In this document: in pieces, positions 24,141-29,066 of the stretch
Layout: every line of letters begins with the position of its first letter
Numbering within the stretch: the first letter of the stretch is position 1
DNA from: an uncultured Oscillospiraceae bacterium
GTDB lineage: Bacteria > Bacillota_A > Clostridia > Oscillospirales > Oscillospiraceae
Assembly (NCBI GenBank): GCA_944387755.1
Contig: CALXGC010000037.1
Coordinates: forward strand, 1 to 29,066
Direction: 5' to 3'
Length of the DNA stretch: 29,066 nucleotides
Translations under genes and position numbers: made by a program
Notes under the pieces: generated by a model
The model's input: only the letters and a program-made list of their open reading frames with translations
Told to the model about the DNA's origin: nothing
Databases searched by the model: none

Positions 24141-25379
24141 ATGTTTTATTATTACGAAAAGGGCGGGAAAACCCTGGCCTCCCGCCGGGGAGACCTGCCC
24201 TATGCCCAGGGGACGCCGGTCCCCGGCGCGCCCATCTTCTATCTGACGGAGGGGGACCCGGTCTCAGGCCGCGGCGCTTTTAAGGTCAACCACCCCGGCC
24301 AGCTGGTCAACCCCCACGGGCTGGAGGCGCTGGACGCCTCCCGCCTGCCGGACGTCCCCCTGGACGGCCCTCTGACCGCCGCCCTGGAGGCGGGGCGGCT
24401 CACCGCCGTCAACGCCGGCCGGGCCGGATGGGAATCCATCCTCTCCGCCGCCCCGAAGGCGGGGAAAAAGCGGGTCAACATCCTGGCCATCGGGGACGTG
24501 GGCTCCACCCTGCTCATCGGACTGAAGCTGCTGGGGGGCGATGTGATCTCCTCCATCGGCATCTGCGACGTAAACGAAAAAATCACCGCCCGGTGGGCGT
24601 TTGAGATGGGCCAAATCAGCCTGCCCTGGGACTATGGTGCCTTTCCGGAGGTGGAGGCGGTCCCCCTGGAGCGCCTGTTTGACTGCGACGTGTTCGTCTT
24701 TGTGGCCTCCAGGGGCATTCCCCCGGTGGGCTCTCAGGTGAAGGACGTGCGGATGGCCCAGTTTGAGACCAACGCCGCCCTGGTGAAGCAGTACGCCCGC
24801 ATGGCCCGAAGCGCGCGCTTCCAGGGCCTGTGGTGCGCCGTGTCCGACCCGGTGGACCCCCTGGCCAAGACCGCCTATCTGGAGAGCAACAAGGACGGGA
24901 ACGGCGTCTGGGACGGAAAGGGCCTGCGGCCGGAGCAGGTCCAGGGCTTTGGCTTGGGGGTGATGAACGCCCGCGCCGCCTACTTCGCCAAACAGGACCC
25001 CCGCCTCTCCTCCTTCCTGACGGAGGGCCGGTCCTTCGGCCCCCACGGGACCGGCCTGTTCATCGCCAACTCCATCCGGCATTACGACGAGGCCCTCTCC
25101 CAGGAGCTCACCCAGCGCACCGTCACCGCCAACCTGAAGATGCGGGAGATGGGCTTTAAGCCCTATGTGGCCCCCGCCCTGTCCTCCGGGGCGCTGTCCA
25201 TCCTGCTCACCCTCCGGGGGGAGTGGCACTGCGGGTCCGTCTTCCTGGACGGCGTCTTCATGGGGGTAAAGAACCGCTATACCCCCGCCGGCGTGGAGAC
25301 GGAGCTGCTTCCCCACATTCCGGACCAGCTCTTTGGACATATCCAGGAGGCGGCGGCCCATCTGAAGGCTGTTTTATGA
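24141..25379 (+). CDS. Lactate/malate dehydrogenase-like NAD-binding protein
   Basis: A 412-residue protein from the ATG at 24141, preferred over the in-frame ATG at 24126 because GAGGTG (24128-24133) sits 7 bases before it. Residues 112-128 form the NAD-binding turn (VNILAIGDVGSTLLIG), then ICDVNEK ends the second strand with the acidic residue that contacts the ribose. VFVFVASRGIPP and AVSDPVDPLAK match the LDH/MDH positions VxSAGxP and NPVDxLT, and FGPHGTG is where the catalytic His motif GEHGDS would lie. The first 110 residues are an unusual N-terminal extension (FYYYEKGGKTLASRRGDLPYAQG). Length and the added N-terminus set it apart from standard 310-330-residue LDH/MDH, so substrate is uncertain. 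The nearby pta gene fits a fermentative context. Confidence 0.78.
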   Translation: MFYYYEKGGKTLASRRGDLPYAQGTPVPGAPIFYLTEGDPVSGRGAFKVNHPGQLVNPHGLEALDASRLPDVPLDGPLTAALEAGRLTAVNAGRAGWESILSAAPKAGKKRVNILAIGDVGSTLLIGLKLLGGDVISSIGICDVNEKITARWAFEMGQISLPWDYGAFPEVEAVPLERLFDCDVFVFVASRGIPPVGSQVKDVRMAQFETNAALVKQYARMARSARFQGLWCAVSDPVDPLAKTAYLESNKDGNGVWDGKGLRPEQVQGFGLGVMNARAAYFAKQDPRLSSFLTEGRSFGPHGTGLFIANSIRHYDEALSQELTQRTVTANLKMREMGFKPYVAPALSSGALSILLTLRGEWHCGSVFLDGVFMGVKNRYTPAGVETELLPHIPDQLFGHIQEAAAHLKAVL

Positions 25380-25390
25380 CCTGACGGCGC

Positions 25391-25430
25391 AAAAAAAGCT
25401 CCCGCCCGGAGACGGACGGGAGCTTTGCGC
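25391..25430 (-). terminator. Terminator for pta, shared by convergent genes
   Basis: A 10-bp stem (25395-25404 with 25417-25426) lies between convergent stops. On the minus strand the stem is followed by TTTT, continuing a run of seven T, so it ends pta transcription well. On the plus strand it is followed by GCGC and is weaker for the dehydrogenase-like gene. Confidence 0.88.
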
Positions 25431-25445
25431 TGTATGGAGAGAGGC

Positions 25446-26426
25446 TTACCGCCCGGCCAGAGCGGCGGTGATAATGGCCATGGAGTAGACCTCCTGGGCG
25501 TTGCAGCCACGGGAGAGGTCGTTGATGGGGGCGTTCAGGCCCAGCAGGATGGGGCCGTAGGCCTCGAAGGAGCCCAGGCGCTGGGCAATCTTATAGCCGA
25601 TGTTGCCGGCGTTGATGTCGGGGAAGATGAAGGTGTTGGCATAGCCGGCCACCTTGGAGTCGGGGCACTTGGTCTGGGCCACCTTGGGGGAGACGGCGGC
25701 GTCAAACTGGAGCTCGCCGTCCACGGGGACGTCGGGCATGGCCAGCTTGGCCTTCTCGCAGGCGTTGCGCATCTTGTCCACATCCTCGCCCTTGCCGGAG
25801 CCCAGGGTGGAGTAGCTGAGGAAGGCCACCTTGGGATCGACGCCGAAGATCTTGGCGCACTTGGCGGTCTCCACGGCGATCTCCACCAGCTCGTCCTCGT
25901 CGGGCTTGATGTTGATGGCGCAGTCGCCCATGGCCAGCACCTCGCTGTCGCCGGTGGCGGAGGGGCGCACCAGGATGAAGCAGGAGGAGACGATCTTGTT
26001 GCCCGGCTTGGTCTTCACCAGCTGCAGGGCGGGGCGGACGGTGTCGGCGGTGGAGTAGGTGGCGCCGCCCAGCAGGGCGTCGGCCACGCCCATGGCCACC
26101 AGCATGGTGCCGAAGTAGTTGCTCTTCTTCAGGGCGGTGCGGCACTCGGCCTCGGTCATCTTGCCCCGGCGGAGCTCTACCATGCGGGCCACCATGGCGT
26201 CCATGTCCTCATAGTTCTCCGGGTCAATGATAATGGCGCCCCGGATGTTGAAGCCGGCCTCCTCGGCGGCGGCGCGGATGGCCTCCTCGTTGCCCAGCAG
26301 GATGGGGGTCAGGAACGTACCGGACAGCAGGCGGGCGGAGGCCTCCAGAATGCGGGGGTCGGTGCCTTCGGTAAAGACGATTTTGCGGGGGTGTGCCTTC
26401 AGGATCTCGATGAGTTTCTTGAACAT
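25446..26426 (-). CDS. pta: Phosphate acetyltransferase
   Basis: A 326-residue class I Pta, the usual length, interconverting acetyl-CoA and acetyl phosphate in the cytosol, a step of fermentative ATP formation with acetate kinase. Visible family features are FTEGTDPRILEAS near the start, GMVVARMVEL-like helix, KSNYFGTMLVAMGVADALLGGATYSTADTVRPALQ in the middle, and the C-terminal GYANTFIFPDINAGNIGYKIAQRLG and GLNAPINDLSRG, typical of Pta. The ATG at 26426 has AAGGAAG about 8 bases upstream; the frame extends to 26519 but without such a site, so the shorter start is chosen. No acetate kinase gene is in the window. Divergent from the XRE-type regulator, which might act on it. Confidence 0.93.
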   Translation of the reverse strand: MFKKLIEILKAHPRKIVFTEGTDPRILEASARLLSGTFLTPILLGNEEAIRAAAEEAGFNIRGAIIIDPENYEDMDAMVARMVELRRGKMTEAECRTALKKSNYFGTMLVAMGVADALLGGATYSTADTVRPALQLVKTKPGNKIVSSCFILVRPSATGDSEVLAMGDCAINIKPDEDELVEIAVETAKCAKIFGVDPKVAFLSYSTLGSGKGEDVDKMRNACEKAKLAMPDVPVDGELQFDAAVSPKVAQTKCPDSKVAGYANTFIFPDINAGNIGYKIAQRLGSFEAYGPILLGLNAPINDLSRGCNAQEVYSMAIITAALAGR

Positions 26427-26484
26427 GGCGAATCTTCCTTCCAAACAGAACTCGAAAGCGGGAAAACTCCTGTTTTCTGGAACT

Positions 26485-26513
26485 ATGGTAGCATTTCCGC
26501 GGGAAAAATGCAA
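26485..26513 (-). promoter_or_regulatory. Putative pta promoter with inverted repeat
   Basis: On the minus strand TTGCAT (26508-26513) and TACCAT (26485-26490, with a TG extension) are 17 bases apart. An inverted repeat GCATTT/AAATGC (26491-26496 and 26506-26511) covers the spacer and overlaps the -35 element, a position where a bound regulator would block transcription. Confidence 0.45.
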
Positions 26514-26578
26514 GGGCAACTCTCCCGTCTTTCTCCCGGAGGACGTAAAATTTTTCCCGGAATTTTTTGTATTTGGTC

Positions 26579-26613
26579 TTTACCTCATGTATACCATCGT
26601 TTATACTATACCA
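26579..26613 (+). promoter_or_regulatory. Putative promoter of the XRE-type regulator gene with direct repeats
   Basis: TTTACC (26579-26584) and TATACT (26602-26607) are 17 bases apart. TATACCA occurs at 26590-26596 and 26607-26613, flanking the -10 element at a 17-base period, a plausible operator for self-regulation by the encoded helix-turn-helix protein. Confidence 0.6.
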
Positions 26614-26644
26614 GTCGTATCGATTTTTATATGAGGTGAAAGCT

Positions 26645-27340
26645 TTGAATACAGAATTTTCCCGCACCCTGTCCCTCCTGCGGCAGGAGAAGGGCGTCAG
26701 CCAGCGCACCGCCGCCGCCGCGCTGGGCATCTCCCAGGCCCTTTTGTCCCACTATGAAAACGGCATCCGGGAACCTGGCCTGGCCTTCGTCGTCCGGGCC
26801 TGCGGCTACTACCAGGTGTCCGCCGACTATCTCCTGGGCCGCACCCTCACCCGGGACGGCGCCGTCATCACCGCGGAGGAGCTCTATGACGCCAGCGAGG
26901 AGAAGGACAACACCCTGCGGGGCCCGGTGCTGGCTCTGCTGTCCAAGAAGCTGCTGGTCAACGCGGTGGGCCTGCTCTTCGAGCTGCTGGGCAGGACCGG
27001 CAGCCGGGCGGCCATCCGGGCGGCCGCCAACTATCTGTCCGCCGCCGTCTATACCGTCTACCGCCATCTCTATCAGGCCAACCCGGAGAACAACCCGGAC
27101 TTCTTCTCCGTCTCCCAGCCGCACTTCGACGCCGGACTGGCCGGCGCGGCCCTGCACCTCAGCGAGGCGGAGCTGGCCGGCGCACTGGCTGAATGCCGGA
27201 AAAACAAAGGCCCCATGCCGGAGCTGGACCACGCGGCCCTGGCGCGGGATTACCCCGCCCTGTACCAGTCCCTGCTCCAGCTTATCCACAGCGCCGGGGA
27301 GCAGATGAACCAGCTTCTCCCCCCGCCGGAGAAGAAATAA
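26645..27340 (+). CDS. XRE-family helix-turn-helix regulator
   Basis: A 231-residue protein. Residues about 5-63 are a Cro/C1-type helix-turn-helix ([40 protein letters not shown]), ending in the typical [12 protein letters not shown]. Residues about 70-220 form a helical C-terminal domain not recognised as a named family, probably for dimerisation or ligand sensing. A TTG start at 26645 is chosen because GAGGTG (26633-26638) precedes it by 6 bases; the frame extends to 26567 without a better site. It lies 32 bases before lepA, so the two may be co-transcribed, and it is divergent from pta, with candidate operators in the shared 218-base gap. Target genes cannot be told from sequence alone. 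Confidence 0.85.
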   Translation: MNTEFSRTLSLLRQEKGVSQRTAAAALGISQALLSHYENGIREPGLAFVVRACGYYQVSADYLLGRTLTRDGAVITAEELYDASEEKDNTLRGPVLALLSKKLLVNAVGLLFELLGRTGSRAAIRAAANYLSAAVYTVYRHLYQANPENNPDFFSVSQPHFDAGLAGAALHLSEAELAGALAECRKNKGPMPELDHAALARDYPALYQSLLQLIHSAGEQMNQLLPPPEKK

Positions 27341-27372
27341 ACCGCCACACTTCCCAAGGAGGAATTTCATCT

Positions 27373-29066
<1,694 letters not shown>

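Overview
The window is about 29 kb of GC-rich, gene-dense bacterial chromosome. Strong AGGAGG-type ribosome binding sites, an LCP-family cell-wall protein, a class I phosphate acetyltransferase, and a PaaK-type ligase followed by an ACT protein suggest an anaerobic, high-GC Firmicute of the Oscillospirales type (Flavonifractor/Intestinimonas/Lawsonibacter-like). That placement is inference; no rRNA or marker gene here was compared with a database. No tRNA, rRNA, CRISPR array, transposase or phage gene was seen, and no gene-free stretch exceeds about 220 bases.

Layout. (1) 1-3153, plus strand: the 3' part of a phenylacetate-CoA ligase-type gene, a tandem-ACT protein and its terminator, then a lone IlvD/Edd-family dehydratase. 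(2) 3196-17725, minus strand: a tight run of twelve genes, many overlapping or spaced by under 40 bases. From the promoter end they encode: a 102-aa unknown; a HExxH (zincin-like) protein with an acidic tail; a VirD4/TraD-type ATPase; a degenerate P-loop protein that looks like a dead paralogue of that ATPase; two small membrane proteins; a protein whose N-terminus resembles a decayed kinase C-lobe; a NrdG-like radical SAM protein; three coiled-coil proteins, one membrane-anchored; and a 1211-aa protein with three CbxX/CfqX (SpoVK-like) AAA+ domains. No relaxase, pilus, ESX substrate or phage structural gene accompanies them. This cluster is the best candidate for an undescribed system: a membrane-associated, ATP-driven machine of unknown purpose.

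(3) 17913-19019, minus: an LCP-family protein whose promoter, ribosome binding site and basic N-terminus all point to a CTG start. (4) 19218-24017, plus: a 1599-aa multidomain protein with an HD domain, a helical middle, a NadD-like nucleotidyltransferase, a GNAT-like segment and a PRTase-like segment. A cloverleaf-forming palindromic repeat follows, then a lactate/malate dehydrogenase-like protein. (5) 25446-26426, minus: pta, ending at a strong terminator and divergent from (6) an XRE-family regulator and lepA, which is cut by the window end.

How the genes work together: pta and the dehydrogenase-like gene fit fermentative metabolism. PaaK plus ACT fits aromatic or amino-acid-derived acyl-CoA metabolism. 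In the minus-strand cluster the AAA+ protein and the coupling-type ATPase are the likely motors, the coiled-coil and membrane proteins a scaffold or envelope channel, and the radical SAM and HExxH proteins maturation or processing enzymes. These roles are inferred from domain content only.
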